A stretch of 64,000 bases of DNA from Oscillospiraceae bacterium (GTDB lineage: Bacteria; Bacillota; Clostridia; Oscillospirales; CAG-272). The translations under genes and the position numbers were made by a program. Positions 49,500-58,576 of this stretch are shown here, one piece after another. The DNA is taken from NCBI GenBank assembly GCA_015063385.1, contig SVUG01000002.1:62001-126000 (forward strand), read 5' to 3'. Each line of letters begins with the position of its first letter. The stretch's first letter is position 1. The notes beneath the pieces were generated by a model. It was not told the DNA's origin. It saw only the letters and a program-made list of their open reading frames with translations, and did not search any database.

Positions 49500-50810
49500 T
49501 TAGTTGTTATTTTTAATAATTTTGCCATATATTGCGCCGTTTTCCTGTCGCTTTGGTTGAACGAACGAAAGCTCGCCGCACTTACCGTCTCCCTCGGCAT
49601 AAACCTCAATATAGGAGTCGGAATGGCCGTAGAGATAAGCGCCCTTTTTGCTCTCAAAAATCACCCCAAGCGGCTCATTTTGCAGTACAACCCGAGAAAG
49701 CACCTCGTCGCGCACGCGTGCACACTCGTTTATCAAGCGCGCACTGCGCTCGTGCTTTATCTGCTCGGAAATCTGGTCGGGATAGTCGGCGGCAGGCGTG
49801 CCGTCACGACGGGAATAGGCAAAGACGTGGGCGTCGAGCAGCTCTGCCTCGCTTACGAAACGCATCGTATCGAGGAAATCCTCCTCGCTCTCTCCCGGGA
49901 AGCCAACCATAAGGTCGGCAGTGAGCATCACGCGCGGCATAAGCTCCTTTATGCGCTTTATATTATCAAGCGCCATTTTACGACTGTATCTGCGCTTCAT
50001 TCGGTGAAGCACCGAGTCGGCTCCGCTCTGCATAGACACGTGAAAATGCGGTGTAAGTATTTTAAGGGGAGCAACTCGCGTTATGAACCTTTCCGAGAGA
50101 AGCTCGGGAGCCATTGAGCCAAGTCGCACTCGCTCACAGCTGTGGCGCTCGTCAAGCTCGCATAGCAGGTCGGCAAGGTCGTATTTTTCATCGAAATCAG
50201 CGCCGTACGAGCCTGTTTCAATGCCGGTGAGAACTATCTCGCGCGTGCCGTTTTTATAGAGTCCCTCGACCTCACGGATTACGTCCTCCGGTCGCTTTGA
50301 GCGCACCGGGCCTCTTGCGCCGGAAATAGCGCAGTAGGTGCATTTGCACTCGCAGCCGTCCTCAATTTTCACGTAGGCGCGGGTTCGCGGTGCGCGCTCA
50401 ATGCACATCGGCTCAAATGTCGCCCCATCAAGAGAGGTGACGAAATTCGGAATTTGAAATTCGGAATTCGAAAGTAATTTCTCCGCAATTTCTACGCACT
50501 TCATCTTATCAGCCGTTCCCAGAACCGCGCTGACACCCTCAATTTTCATAGCCTCTTCGGGTGCGCGCTGGGTGTAGCAGCCGATTGCAATTACAACCGC
50601 CAGCGGATTCTTCCTTATGGCGCGACGGATATACTTGCGCGACTTCGCATCGCTCTCGGCGGTGACGGTGCAGGTATTGATAACGTAAACGTCGCAGACC
50701 GAATCGAACGGCGCGACCTCAAAGCCCGCCCTCGAAAACGCCTCGGCAATAGCCTCGCTCTCATAAAGCGAAACCTTGCAGCCGAGGGTGTAAATACCGA
50801 CCTTACGCAT
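49500..50810 (-). CDS. mtaB: tRNA t6A37 methylthiotransferase
   Basis: Radical-SAM conversion of t6A to ms2t6A at position 37 of ANN-reading tRNAs. The 436-residue protein has the MiaB-type N-terminal cluster cysteines (LGCKV, INTCTV, IGCYTQ), the radical-SAM CxxxCxxC in GCECKCTYCAI, ETGSYGADF, and a C-terminal TRAM region. The linker between the first two domains (about residues 114-124, SNSEFQIPNF) is encoded by the dispersed GAATT-type repeat. Overlaps hpt by 8 nt. Confidence 0.93.
   Translation of the reverse strand: MRKVGIYTLGCKVSLYESEAIAEAFSRAGFEVAPFDSVCDVYVINTCTVTAESDAKSRKYIRRAIRKNPLAVVIAIGCYTQRAPEEAMKIEGVSAVLGTADKMKCVEIAEKLLSNSEFQIPNFVTSLDGATFEPMCIERAPRTRAYVKIEDGCECKCTYCAISGARGPVRSKRPEDVIREVEGLYKNGTREIVLTGIETGSYGADFDEKYDLADLLCELDERHSCERVRLGSMAPELLSERFITRVAPLKILTPHFHVSMQSGADSVLHRMKRRYSRKMALDNIKRIKELMPRVMLTADLMVGFPGESEEDFLDTMRFVSEAELLDAHVFAYSRRDGTPAADYPDQISEQIKHERSARLINECARVRDEVLSRVVLQNEPLGVIFESKKGAYLYGHSDSYIEVYAEGDGKCGELSFVQPKRQENGAIYGKIIKNNN
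50442..50471. repeat. GAATT-type dispersed repeat, coding copy in mtaB
   Basis: GAAATTCGGAATTTGAAATTCGGAATTCGA within the mtaB frame, encoding the SNSEFQIPNF linker. Related to the intergenic copies at 28011 and 55915. Confidence 0.6.
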
Positions 50811-51363
50811 CTTCTCCGCCGTAAACCTCCGGCTTCAGAATACCAACGTAGGGGAGAGCGCGATATTTCTCGGCATAGTCGAGGCCGTAGCCTACGACGA
50901 ACTCGTCGGGAATTTCAAGCCCCACGTAGTCGGGAGTAAAATCAACCACTCTGCGCGAGGGCTTGTCCAGCAGGGTGCAGGTCTTAACGCTCCTTGCGCC
51001 CTTATGCTTCAGATAGCCCACGAGGTAGGAAAGCGTTCTGCCACTGTCAATTATATCTTCAATAATAAGAAAATCACATTCACTGATGTCGGGGCGGATT
51101 ACGTCAAGCACGATATTAATGTTTCCGCTTGATGACGTGCCGGCACCGTAGGACGACACGCGCATACAGTCGATTTCTACAGGCACGCCGACCTTCTTCA
51201 TAAGGTCACCCGTAAACACGATAGAGCCCTTAAGAATACAAAGAAGCACCAGCTTCTTGTCAGAGCCGGCATAATCACGGTCAATTTCCTTTGCAAGACG
51301 GCTGACAGTCGCGTCAAGCTCCTGCTCGGTTATGAGAATATTAGCAATATCATTGTTTATCAT
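50803..51363 (-). CDS. hpt: Hypoxanthine(-guanine) phosphoribosyltransferase
   Basis: Salvages hypoxanthine and guanine with PRPP. The 186-residue type I PRTase has VLLCILKGSIVFTGDLM, SSYGAGTSSSGN and the PRPP motif LIIEDIIDSGRTLSYL. First gene of a probable hpt-mtaB-glyQS-luxS-mtnN unit. It occupies the place divergent from rpmH where dnaA often lies. Confidence 0.95.
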   Translation of the reverse strand: MINNDIANILITEQELDATVSRLAKEIDRDYAGSDKKLVLLCILKGSIVFTGDLMKKVGVPVEIDCMRVSSYGAGTSSSGNINIVLDVIRPDISECDFLIIEDIIDSGRTLSYLVGYLKHKGARSVKTCTLLDKPSRRVVDFTPDYVGLEIPDEFVVGYGLDYAEKYRALPYVGILKPEVYGGEDA

Positions 51364-51396
51364 ACCAACACTACCCCATTTTATATGATAAAGTAT

Positions 51397-51425
51397 ATTT
51401 TAGCAGAAAGGCTCGAAAAAGTCAA
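51397..51425 (-). promoter_or_regulatory. Promoter of hpt
   Basis: Minus strand TTGACT (51420-51425), 17-nt spacer, TAAAAT (51397-51402), about 35 nt before the ATG. Confidence 0.72.
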
Positions 51426-51497
51426 GTAAAATGACCGCTGTTTTATAATTTCTTTATTAAAATATTATTTATAATAAGTTTTTTTAAAAAGCATCTT

Positions 51498-51526
51498 GAC
51501 AAAGCGGGAGTTTTCGGCTATAATAT
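51498..51526 (+). promoter_or_regulatory. Promoter of rpmH
   Basis: Exact TTGACA (51498-51503), 17-nt spacer, exact TATAAT (51521-51526). The leader has a CCGAGG-AGCTTC-CCTCGG hairpin before the rpmH ribosome site (AAGGAGGTG). Confidence 0.9.
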
Positions 51527-51617
51527 ACTCTGCTTTCGTATGGTTTATTGAATACGCGACAGCATCCGAGGAGCTTCCCTCGGGACGTTAATCTATTTTA
51601 CAAGGAGGTGCGAGTCC

Positions 51618-51752
51618 ATGAAAAGAACATACCAGCCTAAGAAAAGACAGAGAAAAAAGGAACATGGCTTTAGAAAAAGAATGGCTACCGCTAACGGTAG
51701 AAAGGTTCTTAAGAGAAGACGCGCCAAGGGCAGAGCTAAGCTCACCTACTAA
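51618..51752 (+). CDS. rpmH: Ribosomal protein bL34
   Basis: A 44-residue, highly basic large-subunit protein: [20 protein letters not shown]...KLTY. This is a canonical full-length L34. Missing from the ORF track because of its length. Start set by AAGGAGGTG and the conserved MKRTYQP. A terminator follows before rnpA. Confidence 0.98.
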   Translation: MKRTYQPKKRQRKKEHGFRKRMATANGRKVLKRRRAKGRAKLTY

Positions 51753-51798
51753 TTGAAGGTCACTCGTCTGACCACGTCGTCACGGACGACAAAGAAAA

Positions 51799-51842
51799 CC
51801 TCCGATAAAGCGCAGCCTTGCAGGACTTTATCGGGGGTTTTG
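51799..51842 (+). terminator. Terminator/attenuator between rpmH and rnpA
   Basis: CCTCCGATAAAG / CTTTATCGGGGG stem with a 15-nt loop and TTTT. It would make rpmH more abundant than rnpA, as is common. Confidence 0.85.
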
Positions 51843-51878
51843 CATAATTAAGCTAAAGTATTTTGAGGGGGTACGGAT

Positions 51879-52271
51879 ATGAAATTCCGGGCTATATGCG
51901 AAAATCATCTGTATTCCAAGGCGTATTCAAAGGGCAAGAGAGCGGTGACGTCGGCTCTCGCGGTTTACGTTCTGCCCGACTATCAGGCCAAGAGATTGGC
52001 AAAGGCACATCCGGAAAAACGAGTGGTTAACCGCATTGGTCTTACCACGTCTACAAAGCTCGGAGGAGCAGTGGTCAGAAGCCGCTGCCGACGGATTATG
52101 CGCGAGGGACTCAGGGCGCTTGAGCAGGAGAAAAGGCTCAAGACAGGCTTTCTTATCGTTATCGCAGCGCGCTCGGCATCCGTTAAACTCAAGAGCACCG
52201 AAATCAAGCGTCAGCTTGACTCGGCATTCACAAAGCTCGGTATGTACTCGGAAGAGAGTAATAATCAATGA
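51879..52271 (+). CDS. rnpA: Ribonuclease P protein component
   Basis: Protein subunit of RNase P, which matures tRNA 5' ends. The 130-residue basic protein has the RNR motif region [20 protein letters not shown] and [12 protein letters not shown]. Overlaps yidD by 4 nt. Confidence 0.95.
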   Translation: MKFRAICENHLYSKAYSKGKRAVTSALAVYVLPDYQAKRLAKAHPEKRVVNRIGLTTSTKLGGAVVRSRCRRIMREGLRALEQEKRLKTGFLIVIAARSASVKLKSTEIKRQLDSAFTKLGMYSEESNNQ

Positions 52272-52561
52272 GGCACGTTATGATATGGCTTGTGGGCCTA
52301 TACCGCAAATTTATATCACCATTAAAACCGCCCTGCTGCAGATTCACACCGACCTGCTCAGCCTATGCCATTGAGGCATACAGAAAACGCGGCTTTTTCG
52401 TTGGGACAATCCTCACCGTATGGCGCATTCTGCGTTGTAATCCGTTCTCCAAGGGCGGCTACGACCCCGTGCCCGACAAGGGATTTCGCAACAAAAATAT
52501 ATGCAGGGAAAACGATTGCCAAGAGCATACCGATACGACAAACGAAGAAAAGGATAAATAA
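52268..52561 (+). CDS. yidD: Membrane protein insertion efficiency factor
   Basis: A 97-residue protein with [27 protein letters not shown] and the [13 protein letters not shown] signature of YidD. Amphipathic, membrane-associated, thought to aid YidC. ATGA overlap with rnpA and 2 nt from yidC. Confidence 0.97.
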   Translation: MRHVMIWLVGLYRKFISPLKPPCCRFTPTCSAYAIEAYRKRGFFVGTILTVWRILRCNPFSKGGYDPVPDKGFRNKNICRENDCQEHTDTTNEEKDK

Positions 52562-52563
52562 AA

Positions 52564-53619
52564 ATGTTAGATTGGCTTTACGAGCTGCTTGGAACTATGC
52601 TTTCATGGTTCAGTAGCTTATTCGCAGGAAAATACGTCTTCGGACTTTTACTTTACGCCCTTCTTTTCAAGCTTCTGTTTCTTCCCTTCTCTATCAAGCA
52701 GCAGAAGAATCAGATTAAGATGGCGCTTCTTGCACCCAAAATTGAACTTATCAGAGCTAAATACAAGGGAAGAACCGACCAACCCTCTATGCAGAAGCAG
52801 CAGCAGGAAATTATGGACCTTCAGCAGAAGGAGGGATACAATCCCCTCTCAGGCTGTCTGCCTATGCTCATTCAGATGCCCATAATTATCTTCCTTTATA
52901 ACGTAATAAGAAATCCCCTCTCTCATATTTGCAAAATCAATGACGAGGGCGTTATCAAAATTTACAATCTTCTCAACCCCGAAAATACGGTTGAGGCAAT
53001 CAAGAGCATCGACCAGATTAAGCTTGTTTCCCAGATAAGAAACTACGCAGGCGGCGGACTTGCAGAGTACGACCTCTCAAAGCTGCCCGACTTTACGCTT
53101 TTCGGAACTGACCTTGCGGCTACACCCAGCTTTACCAATATCAGCTGGCTCGTCGCAGTTCCCGTTATCGCAGCGGCTCTCACCTGGCTTTCTATGTTCC
53201 TCTCTCGCAAGTGGAACTCAAACAATGCGACCAATCCCTCGCAGGATGCACAGGCTAACGCTTCGATGAAGATGATGGACATCACCATGCCCCTTATGAC
53301 GCTGTTCTTCGCGTTCGGCTTCTCCGGCATGATGGGTATCTACTGGATTTACCAGTCGGCACTCGGTATTTTGCAGACCTTCATTATCTCCCGCGCTATG
53401 CCGCTTCCCAAGTTCACCGAGGAGGAGATGCGCGAGATGAGAAAGGCACAGAAGGCTGCCGAAAAGGCACAGCGCTCTGCGGCAAAATCTGCACCCAAGT
53501 ATCGCTCGCTTCACTATATTGACGACGACGATTACGATGCGCTTCCCGAAATCAAGAGCGACGAAAAGAAAAACGGCAATAAGGGTATAGACATGGATAT
53601 GCCCGAGATTAAAGACTGA
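52564..53619 (+). CDS. yidC: Membrane protein insertase YidC/OxaA
   Basis: A 351-residue insertase without a cleavable signal. Hydrophobic segments at about 20-45, 95-115, 195-215, 238-260 and 262-285. Basic residues in FLPFSIKQQKNQIKMA mark the cytoplasmic hairpin, and GCLPMLIQMPIIIFLY is typical. The C-terminal tail is basic, then acidic (DDDDYDALPEIKSDEKK). Forms an operon with rnpA, yidD and jag. Confidence 0.96.
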   Translation: MLDWLYELLGTMLSWFSSLFAGKYVFGLLLYALLFKLLFLPFSIKQQKNQIKMALLAPKIELIRAKYKGRTDQPSMQKQQQEIMDLQQKEGYNPLSGCLPMLIQMPIIIFLYNVIRNPLSHICKINDEGVIKIYNLLNPENTVEAIKSIDQIKLVSQIRNYAGGGLAEYDLSKLPDFTLFGTDLAATPSFTNISWLVAVPVIAAALTWLSMFLSRKWNSNNATNPSQDAQANASMKMMDITMPLMTLFFAFGFSGMMGIYWIYQSALGILQTFIISRAMPLPKFTEEEMREMRKAQKAAEKAQRSAAKSAPKYRSLHYIDDDDYDALPEIKSDEKKNGNKGIDMDMPEIKD

Positions 53620-53639
53620 TTATTATAAGGAAAAAAACG

Positions 53640-54518
53640 ATGATTAAAGAAATTACAGCAGTTGGCAAGGATATAATCGAAGCCAAGGACAACGCCAGAA
53701 TTGCGCTCGGCGCAGGCGAGCTTGACGACGTACAGTTTGAAATTATAGACGGCGGAACAAAGGGTATTCTCGGTCTGTTTGCAAGACCTGCAAAGGTAAG
53801 AGCTTTTATCGAGCTTCCCGAGCCCAAGGAAAAGAAGGAAAGAAACCGTCAGAAGAAGAATAAGAACCAGGGCGAGCGTAAGCCCGAGGGACAGAAGCAA
53901 AAGCAGCCAAAGCCCGAGAAGAAGGCAAGCGCACCCAAGAGCGAGGTTATTCCCGAGGAGGTGCTCAAGATGGAGCGCCGCATCGTTGAGGCGGGCGAGG
54001 ATATGTCCTACGACTTCGTTAAAACGCTTATTTCCGATATTGGACTCTCTGCCGAGGCAGAGCTTTACTCCTGCGAGGACGGCACCAGAAGAATCGCCAT
54101 CGTTGGTGAGGACGCATCCGTGCTTATCGGTCACCACGGTGACACTCTGGACGCGCTTCAGTATCTTGCAAACCTTGCGTCTGCAAGAAAGAACTCGAAG
54201 GGCGAGCGCGACAAGAGCCGCGTGACAATCGACATCGAGGGCTACAGAAAAAAGAGAGAGGAGACTCTGCGCGCACTCGCAAGAAAGATGGCGGCAAAGG
54301 CTCTTCGCAACAAGAGAAGCGTTATGCTTGAGCCTATGAATGCGTACGAGAGAAGAATCATTCACTCCGAGATTCAGGGCATTGAGGGCGTAAGCACCAA
54401 CTCTATCGGCTCGGACAACAACAGAAAAATTGTTATCTTCCTTACCGACAAGAAGCCTGAGGAAATTTTTGAAAGCGATGCCGAGGCTAACGAGGTAAAC
54501 GAGGCTAGCGAGGCTTAA
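53640..54518 (+). CDS. jag: Jag/KhpB RNA-binding protein
   Basis: A 292-residue protein with an N-terminal Jag-N domain (about 1-55, ITAVGKDIIEAKDNARIALG), a basic Lys/Gln-rich linker (about 60-105), a KH domain (about 130-200, DASVLIGHHGDTLDALQYL) and an R3H domain (about 205-275, MNAYERRIIHSEIQ). KhpB proteins bind RNA and affect cell division and envelope synthesis. Usual neighbour of yidC. Confidence 0.96.
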   Translation: MIKEITAVGKDIIEAKDNARIALGAGELDDVQFEIIDGGTKGILGLFARPAKVRAFIELPEPKEKKERNRQKKNKNQGERKPEGQKQKQPKPEKKASAPKSEVIPEEVLKMERRIVEAGEDMSYDFVKTLISDIGLSAEAELYSCEDGTRRIAIVGEDASVLIGHHGDTLDALQYLANLASARKNSKGERDKSRVTIDIEGYRKKREETLRALARKMAAKALRNKRSVMLEPMNAYERRIIHSEIQGIEGVSTNSIGSDNNRKIVIFLTDKKPEEIFESDAEANEVNEASEA

Positions 54519-54519
54519 A

Positions 54520-55911
54520 ATGAATAATCTGACGCATACAATAGCGGCAGTATCAACCCCACCCGGCAAGGGTGGGGTTGCCATTATACGCATTTCGGGC
54601 GAGGGGGCGTTTGATATTGCCGATAAGGTATTTTCGCCCGCTTCCGAAAAAAAGCTCTCGGATTTTGGTCCGAGAGTACAGATATACGGTTATATAGTTG
54701 ACTCGGGTGAGAGGATAGACGACGTGCTTCTCACGCGCTTCCCTGCCCCTCATTCCTACACGGGTGAGGACACCGTGGAGATTGCCTGCCACGGCGGTAT
54801 ACTCGTTAGCGCCCTCGTGCTCGAGGCGGTATTAAAGGCAGGGGCTATGCCTGCTGCGGCAGGCGAGTTCACTCGTCGCGCGTTTATTAACGGCAGAATG
54901 TCACTGACCGAGGCGGAGGCCATCTCCGACCTGCTTGAAGCACGCTCGCGCGAGCAGATACGGCTCTCCTCAAGCACCGCACGCGATGCACTCTCAACGA
55001 AAATCGGCGATATTCGCACAGAGCTCGTTAGCCTTATGAGCTCAATTTACGCGAGAATCGACTATCCCGACGAGGACCTTGGCGACTTCAGTGACAAAGA
55101 GGTGCTCGCGCATTTATATAATATAAGGAAGAAGATTTCTTCCCTGCTCTCGACCTATAAGACGGGCAGAGCCATCAGCGAGGGAGTCAGGACGGTTATA
55201 TGCGGAAAGCCGAACGCAGGCAAGAGCTCGCTCTACAACCTGCTCGTCGGTGAGGATGCGGCTATCGTCACCGATATTGCGGGAACGACGCGCGACGTGC
55301 TCGAAAGAAGCGTTCCGTGCGGAAAAATTATGCTCCGTCTGACCGACACGGCAGGCATACGAGAGGGAGAAAAAATCGACGAGGTTGAGCGCATAGGAAT
55401 TGAGCGCAGCCGCGAAATGATTAAAAAAAGCGAACTTTTGTTTGCAATTTTCGACCTTTCTCGTCCATTTGACGAGCAGGACAGGCTTCTCTGTGATTTA
55501 ATTCGCGAGTCGAAAGCTCCCAAAATTGCGATACTTAACAAGTCGGATAAGCCAAAGGTGTTCGACTGCGATATGCTCCCCCTGTTCGACTGCTCTATAA
55601 CCGCCACTATGCAGGGTGATGGTGGCGAGAGCCTTAAAAAAATCGAGAAGGCTGTCAACGAGCTTTTCACCGATGAGAAAATCCTGGTCGGTGAGGACGC
55701 GGTTATCTTCTCGGCAAGACAGAACGCTGCACTCTCGCGCGCTGATGAATTTATCACGGCGGCGATAGAGAGCATTGAGGCAGGATTTTCGCAGGATGCG
55801 GCATCAAGCGACATCGAAAGAGCGCTCGGCGCTGTCGCAGAGCTTGACGGTCGTGCTGTAAGCGAGGAAATCGTCGCGGATATATTTTCAAAATTCTGCG
55901 TAGGAAAGTAA
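54520..55911 (+). CDS. mnmE: tRNA-modification GTPase
   Basis: With MnmG forms the 5-carboxymethylaminomethyl group on wobble U34. The 463-residue protein has an N-terminal folate-binding domain (TIAAVSTPPGKGGVAIIRISG), helical middle, an inserted G domain (G1 GKPNAGKSSLYN, G3 DTAG, G4 NKSD) and the C-terminal FCVGK catalytic Cys motif. The frequent next gene mnmG is absent from this locus. Confidence 0.97.
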   Translation: MNNLTHTIAAVSTPPGKGGVAIIRISGEGAFDIADKVFSPASEKKLSDFGPRVQIYGYIVDSGERIDDVLLTRFPAPHSYTGEDTVEIACHGGILVSALVLEAVLKAGAMPAAAGEFTRRAFINGRMSLTEAEAISDLLEARSREQIRLSSSTARDALSTKIGDIRTELVSLMSSIYARIDYPDEDLGDFSDKEVLAHLYNIRKKISSLLSTYKTGRAISEGVRTVICGKPNAGKSSLYNLLVGEDAAIVTDIAGTTRDVLERSVPCGKIMLRLTDTAGIREGEKIDEVERIGIERSREMIKKSELLFAIFDLSRPFDEQDRLLCDLIRESKAPKIAILNKSDKPKVFDCDMLPLFDCSITATMQGDGGESLKKIEKAVNELFTDEKILVGEDAVIFSARQNAALSRADEFITAAIESIEAGFSQDAASSDIERALGAVAELDGRAVSEEIVADIFSKFCVGK

Positions 55912-55914
55912 AGT

Positions 55915-55946
55915 AAATTCGAAATTAGAAATTCGGAATTAAAAAC
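55915..55946 (+). repeat. GAATT-type dispersed repeat, copy 3
   Basis: AAATTCGAAATTAGAAATTCGGAATT plus AAAAAC immediately downstream of mnmE. Related to 28011 and to the coding copy in mtaB. Confidence 0.55.
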
Positions 55947-55983
55947 TTAATCCTACAGGCAAAAATGCGAAAGGAAAACCGCT

Positions 55984-56316
55984 ATGGAAGAAAAGCGTTT
56001 TAAGAAAAACGACGAGGGCTTCGTGTGTAAAAACTGCGGCAAGGAGGTGCTCCCTCTCGGATACACCTCTCGAAATCACTGCCCGTTTTGCCTCTGCTCT
56101 CTGCACGTGGATATAAACCCCGGTGACAGAGCCAACGACTGCGGCGGTATACTTCGCCCCATTCAGACGCTCCCCGACTCAAAGCGCGGATACATTATTA
56201 TTCACCGCTGCGACAAATGCGGTGCTACCGTACGAAACCGTGCGGCGCACGAGGCTAAAATTCAGCCCGACGACAACGATTTGCTTATTAAGCTCACGGC
56301 TGGAATAGGCAGATAA
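55984..56316 (+). CDS. RNHCP-domain zinc-ribbon protein
   Basis: A 110-residue cytoplasmic protein. It has FVCKNCGKEV, SRNHCPFCLCS (the RNHCP signature), GDRANDCGG and HRCDKCGATVRNRAA, giving several CxxC pairs that likely bind zinc. Function unknown; conserved in Firmicutes. AAAGGAAAACC precedes the ATG. A terminator follows. Confidence 0.92.
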   Translation: MEEKRFKKNDEGFVCKNCGKEVLPLGYTSRNHCPFCLCSLHVDINPGDRANDCGGILRPIQTLPDSKRGYIIIHRCDKCGATVRNRAAHEAKIQPDDNDLLIKLTAGIGR

Positions 56317-56326
56317 TTGAATAGTA

Positions 56327-56355
56327 AAACGGATGCTTTTGCGTCCGTTTTTCTT
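56327..56355 (+). terminator. Terminator of the RNHCP gene
   Basis: AAACGGATGC-TTTT-GCGTCCGTTT stem with TTTTTC tail. Confidence 0.85.
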
Positions 56356-56446
56356 TTTACCCCGAAATCTTGCACTAGAAAAACATTGGCTTTTTGTATA
56401 TTTTTTTATATTTTATGTGTTAAAATATTAACTTTTAAGTATATAC

Positions 56447-56475
56447 TTGATTTCAGAGAGCATTTGTGCTAGAAT
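56447..56475 (+). promoter_or_regulatory. Putative promoter of the atp operon
   Basis: TTGATT (56447-56452), 17-nt spacer, TAGAAT (56470-56475), about 105 nt upstream of the first operon gene. The surrounding interval is AT-rich. Confidence 0.6.
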
Positions 56476-56579
56476 ACTATCGTGGAAATATAGGATTTTT
56501 TAACCAATATAACCAAAAATTTCCGTTTGGTAGTAGGAATAAGAAAACGACGCCCCCGAGGCTTTGATTGGAGAAGGAT

Positions 56580-56861
56580 ATGTATAAAAAGCTCGTCAGC
56601 GCGCTTTACGTGCTTAATATCGTATCTCAGGCAATTTTTACGCTTGCCTTGCCCATTGGTCTTGGCGTGCTCGCTTCCTATCTGCTTACAAAGCACGCAG
56701 GCGCACCGTCGTGGATTTGGGCGTTGCTTATCGTGCTTGGCGCTATGTCGGGACTTTATTCTATGATAAAATTCATTTTGTCCGCCACGGCGGGACTTGA
56801 AAGGCTCGAAAAGGAGCACAATACTAAAGAGAAAAAAGAAAATTCAGGTAATGAAACATGA
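56580..56861 (+). CDS. AtpZ/AtpI-like ATP synthase accessory membrane protein
   Basis: A 93-residue protein with two TM hairpin segments (about 12-35 and 45-68) and a charged tail. The ATG at 56580 follows GGAGAAGG; the track's earlier TTG lies inside that site. Size, topology and position at the head of the atp operon fit the AtpZ family, implicated in c-ring assembly or cation supply. Confidence 0.78.
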   Translation: MYKKLVSALYVLNIVSQAIFTLALPIGLGVLASYLLTKHAGAPSWIWALLIVLGAMSGLYSMIKFILSATAGLERLEKEHNTKEKKENSGNET

Positions 56862-57322
56862 ATGAAAACAAGCTTTCAGGGAAGGAAATAATTACTCTTC
56901 TCGTTTTAGAGACCTTGGTAGCCGTGCTGGTTGTCGGCGGATTTCTGATATTTGATATACTCGGACTCTACGACTTTTCCTGGCAGGTTATCAGCGGTGC
57001 GGTGCTGGGCGTTGCGGTAATAGTGCTCAACTACCTTTTCCTCACCGTGTCGGTCAACCGCGCGGTAAATAATTATCTTGCCCTGCGCGGAGAGCGAGAG
57101 ATGGACGAGGAGGAGGCGGCAAAATTCGCTGCCGAGAACTCTATGCCTATACAGAACGCTATAAAGACCTCGTTCATTACGAGAAGCGCGACTATGGTTC
57201 TGGCACTTTTGGTTGCCTTTCTCACGAAGTGGTTTCATCCGCTGGCAACGGTAATCCCGCTGCTTTCGTTCAGGCCGCTTTTGCACATTATTGAAACTAT
57301 AAAAGGAAAAGCTGGAAAATGA
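56858..57322 (+). CDS. atpI: ATP synthase subunit I-like protein
   Basis: A 154-residue protein with about four TM segments, two before and two after a charged loop (REMDEEEAAKFAAEN). Position directly before atpB and this topology fit AtpI, which aids c-ring assembly. ATGA overlaps on both sides. Confidence 0.8.
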   Translation: MNENKLSGKEIITLLVLETLVAVLVVGGFLIFDILGLYDFSWQVISGAVLGVAVIVLNYLFLTVSVNRAVNNYLALRGEREMDEEEAAKFAAENSMPIQNAIKTSFITRSATMVLALLVAFLTKWFHPLATVIPLLSFRPLLHIIETIKGKAGK

Positions 57323-58260
57323 AGAAAAAGAAGAATTTACTCGGTTTGTCAATATTTCTTGCCTTGCTTCTGATAATCGGTGTGCTTTCAGCACTCGTGC
57401 TCGTCTTCTACGACTATATTCCCGTCTCAGACGATGATGGGGCGCTTATCTCACCCGAGGGCTCAAGAATCATTCTGGGTATTCCTGCGTTGCAGGAAAT
57501 ATCAAAAAATATTCCGCTGCTCGAGCTTGGCAATCCTATAACGCAAACCACGTTGTCAATACTCGCAGTGACGCTGCTCCTTATTATCCTTGCCGCACTT
57601 CTTACGAAAAATCTTTCAAAGCGTCCCGGCAAGGTACAGGTCGTGCTTGAAAAGCTTATATCCATGCTTTACGGTCTTGTAGAGGATACTATGGGCAAGC
57701 ATAATGTTAAGTTTGCGCCTTATATCGGCACGCTGTTTTTGAGCTCGATTGTCGGCACGCTTATCGGAATGACGCAGATTATTCCCTCCGTCACAAAGGA
57801 CCTCTCGGTCACTCTCGCTTGGGCGCTCGTCACAACCGCTCTGGTGTGGTATAACAATATTAAAAACTTCGGATTTAAGGCATGGCTTAAGGGCTTTACA
57901 GAGCCTATCGTGGTCATGACGCCTATGAATATCGTCTCCGAAATCGCACAGCCTATTTCTCTTGCATTCCGTCATTTCGGAAACGTGGCGGGCGGCGGAG
58001 TACTTACGGCGCTTATTTATTCGGCGCTTGCAGGACTTTCGGGTCTGATTTTCGGTTGGATTCCCGGATTCATCGGCACTATTCCCTTCTTCCAGGTCGG
58101 TATACCCGCCTTTCTCTCGATTTACTTCGACCTCTTCTCAGGCTTCGTGCAGGCGCTGGTATTCTCGCTTCTGACGATGGTTTACGTCGGTGGTGCTTGC
58201 CCTCCGCCCGAGGAGATTCCGGAAGAAAGACGTGCAAAGCTTGAGAAAAAAGCAAATTAA
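57319..58260 (+). CDS. atpB: F0F1 ATP synthase subunit a
   Basis: Stator subunit forming the ion half-channels against the c-ring. The 313-residue protein has an N-terminal signal-anchor-like segment (10-33), then about five TM helices. The essential arginine lies in PISLAFRHFGNVAGG. C-terminal helices FDLFSGFVQALVFSLLTMVY are typical. Longer than E. coli AtpB owing to the extended N-terminus. Confidence 0.95.
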   Translation: MKKKKNLLGLSIFLALLLIIGVLSALVLVFYDYIPVSDDDGALISPEGSRIILGIPALQEISKNIPLLELGNPITQTTLSILAVTLLLIILAALLTKNLSKRPGKVQVVLEKLISMLYGLVEDTMGKHNVKFAPYIGTLFLSSIVGTLIGMTQIIPSVTKDLSVTLAWALVTTALVWYNNIKNFGFKAWLKGFTEPIVVMTPMNIVSEIAQPISLAFRHFGNVAGGGVLTALIYSALAGLSGLIFGWIPGFIGTIPFFQVGIPAFLSIYFDLFSGFVQALVFSLLTMVYVGGACPPPEEIPEERRAKLEKKAN

Positions 58261-58289
58261 AATACAAAAAAAAATAAAATAAATTCTAG

Positions 58290-58532
<243 letters not shown>

Positions 58533-58576
58533 TTTTCATTTGAAGAAAAAAGAACTAAGTAAGGAAGGATTATGCC

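Noticed and set aside
48371-49516. 381-residue plus-strand ORF
   Set aside because: Antisense shadow of glyQS; no ribosome site or recognisable domain.
51364-51617. oriC between hpt and rpmH
   Set aside because: AT-rich, but no TTATCCACA-like boxes; both flanking promoters explain the AT content.
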